Shown here one piece after another: positions 62,586-64,000 of a stretch of 64,000 nucleotides of DNA (its first letter is position 1; every line of letters begins with the position of its first letter). Source of the stretch: Paulownia fortunei (taxonomy: Eukaryota; Streptophyta; Magnoliopsida; Lamiales; Paulowniaceae); assembly GCA_019321725.1 (NCBI GenBank), contig JAGSPU010000056.1, positions 62,001 through 126,000 on the forward strand, read 5' to 3'. The notes under the pieces were generated by a model. It saw only the letters and a program-made list of their open reading frames with translations, was not told the DNA's origin and did not search any database. The translations under genes were made by a program, and so were the position numbers.

Positions 62586-63592
62586 GGCGGGCCCAATATT
62601 CGAATATATATACATTTGGTAACATAAATTTATTTCTTTATTTCTATTTTTTTTGTTTAATTTTGATGGGTGGATTTTTGTGTTTTTTTTAGGATCCTAT
62701 CCAATATATTGATGGAAATGCCACACAGCAACTTGGCTGCTGATCAATATTGGAGATGGCTTCTGATGCTATAAACTCAACAATGCATGTTCCTCAAGTC
62801 TTTGTGCTTTGTATGTGTGTGCGCCCATATATACACCTTCTGCCACCCCCTTAATATCTTTGCTTTTCTTAGCTATTGTGTATTCCTCTCTATAAATTGG
62901 AAATTGAGATGTTTTTGGTAACTTTAAGGTGGATTTATAATATAATGTTGGTTGAGCAATATCTATGTACAGTTCAGATCCTCTATTGCAATTGATATTA
63001 TATCTTTTATTACAATATTACTAATATATGTCAAGTTTATATTAATGATATCATATTATACACTTGACGTGTATTGATAATATTGTAATAGGAGATAAAA
63101 TATCAATTACAATAGAGAATCTGGATTGATCCATGGACTCACTCAACCCGCTCACCCAATTTCTATGTGATGAAGAGCTTGAACTAATTATTAACACTTA
63201 TAAACCCTGATCTCTGGATAAGATGATCTCGAACCGGCTTGCCCCACCTGGAACCTGTCTTCTGTTGCATACAATTAATTGAAAGTTCATAACCTATGTC
63301 TTTCAAAAACATTTTTTAAATCCAACCCTTATTAAAGACCGTCAAAACCATATCACTCAAACAATTCACTTGGAAACACTTGGGTTTGATGAAAAAGAAT
63401 GCAGCACAATGTTAGAATAGATCTTCAGAGAGCATTGGGAATTACTAAATTTAGACTCCCCTTGAATCGTCTTGTTGTAAAGCACATGTAGTAAACTCTA
63501 TGCACCACATTATATGTTGTGAAATTTTAGTTACATGTATAATAACAGTTTTCTATCAAGAACATTAAGACAATGTCAAAAATCCTCAACTG
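62586..63592. other. Intergenic upstream of alpha-CA copy 2
   Basis: A small inverted repeat occurs at 62991-63111 (ATTGATATTATATCTTTTAT against ATAAAATATCAATTACAATA). No gene seen. Confidence 0.45.
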
Positions 63593-63844
63593 TCAAAGAG
63601 CGTAAGTTGCCCTTAGATAGTCAACAATTTCTGCACTCTCAAACATTTGGACTCCTGTGTTTGGATCTTCTAAATAAGGAACCTGTTAAATAATAGGGAA
63701 AGTTTTCATGTCTTCCTACCATTAACACATCAAATGTCGTCTAATGTGTATAATTAAAGAAACACAGTTTAAAGCAAGCAAACTACCTGAAAATGTCCTA
63801 CTTTCTGATAAAGAATTTGTCGTTTTGGGCTGCCACGTGCGCAA
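63593..63844 (-). CDS. GST-N/thioredoxin-fold protein, last two exons (5' part outside window)
   Basis: Exon 63787-63844 encodes CARGSPKRQILYQKVGHFQ, and the last exon 63593-63682 encodes VPYLEDPNTGVQMFESAEIV then DYLRATYAL and TGA. Splice sites are clean (GT-AG, phase 0). The PYLEDPNTG..MFESAEIVDYL block is the cis-Pro and glutathione-site region of a GST N-terminal/thioredoxin fold, repeated in plant plastid proteins such as At5g03880 and At4g10000 (attribution from memory). Biochemical role unknown. The ORF 63744-63965 on the other strand is a shadow plus intron. Confidence 0.75.
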
Positions 63845-64000
63845 CTGCAAAACAACCTTTGTCAAACAAATGATTGGAAGGAAAAGAATGCTTTTATACA
63901 GCGCACCAATTTTTGTTTTACAAACTCTTAATTTCAGTTTTCAAGTGATACTTGGTCTCTGCTAGGACTTCTATGTACTTCAAATGCATTCATGATGCAA

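Overview
This is a stretch of plant nuclear DNA. Coding exons are short and separated by AT-rich GT-AG introns, intergenic DNA is AT-rich and full of transposon remains, and every recognisable gene belongs to a land-plant family. The set (MEF10-type PPR, chloroplast ABCB29, LIF2-type hnRNP, At1g57790-type F-box, plastid-type thioredoxin/GST-fold protein) fits a eudicot; I cannot name the species.

Layout. 1-335: N-terminus of a PPR gene running off the left edge (minus). 1370-1906: 87-residue one-TM protein of unknown function (plus). 2713-9474: ABCB29 half-size ABC transporter (plus). 10659-11896: RPA3/RPA14 (plus), preceded by a paired E2F-like site. 16065-21745: LIF2-like three-RRM protein (plus) with a probable long 5' leader intron. 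23114-25663: F-box protein (minus). 27820-30990: TSR2 pre-rRNA processing factor (minus). 31.5-49.7 kb: transposon territory, dominated by an approximately 8.4 kb Mutator-like element (32734-41114) that carries a SWIM-type MURA transposase and a plant-mobile-domain (PMD) gene, both minus strand, with arrays of short palindromes inside both ends. A 1.5 kb long-TIR element (42384-43925), two inverted copies of a 500 bp repeat (31572-32071 and 48026-48520) and a GGTTCGG-rich element with a SINE-like insert also lie here. 44775-46017: membrane-anchored-looking glutaredoxin-domain protein (minus). 53670-54569: intact single-exon protein of a plant family of unknown function (plus). 57190-59058 and 60179-62585: tandem pair of alpha-carbonic anhydrase genes (minus), the second with a damaged zinc-site exon. 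63593-63844: last two exons of a thioredoxin/GST-fold protein whose 5' part lies beyond the right edge (minus).

A recurring oddity is that many conserved genes need one-base corrections, mostly in or next to homopolymers, to read through. Splice phases confirm several of these independently. So many unrelated housekeeping genes share the same kind of lesion that consensus sequencing error is the most economical explanation, rather than pseudogenes everywhere. Gene models below are therefore given as spans with the offending positions. No operon-like co-operation is expected; the links I see are the transposase and PMD genes inside one element and the tandem carbonic anhydrases.
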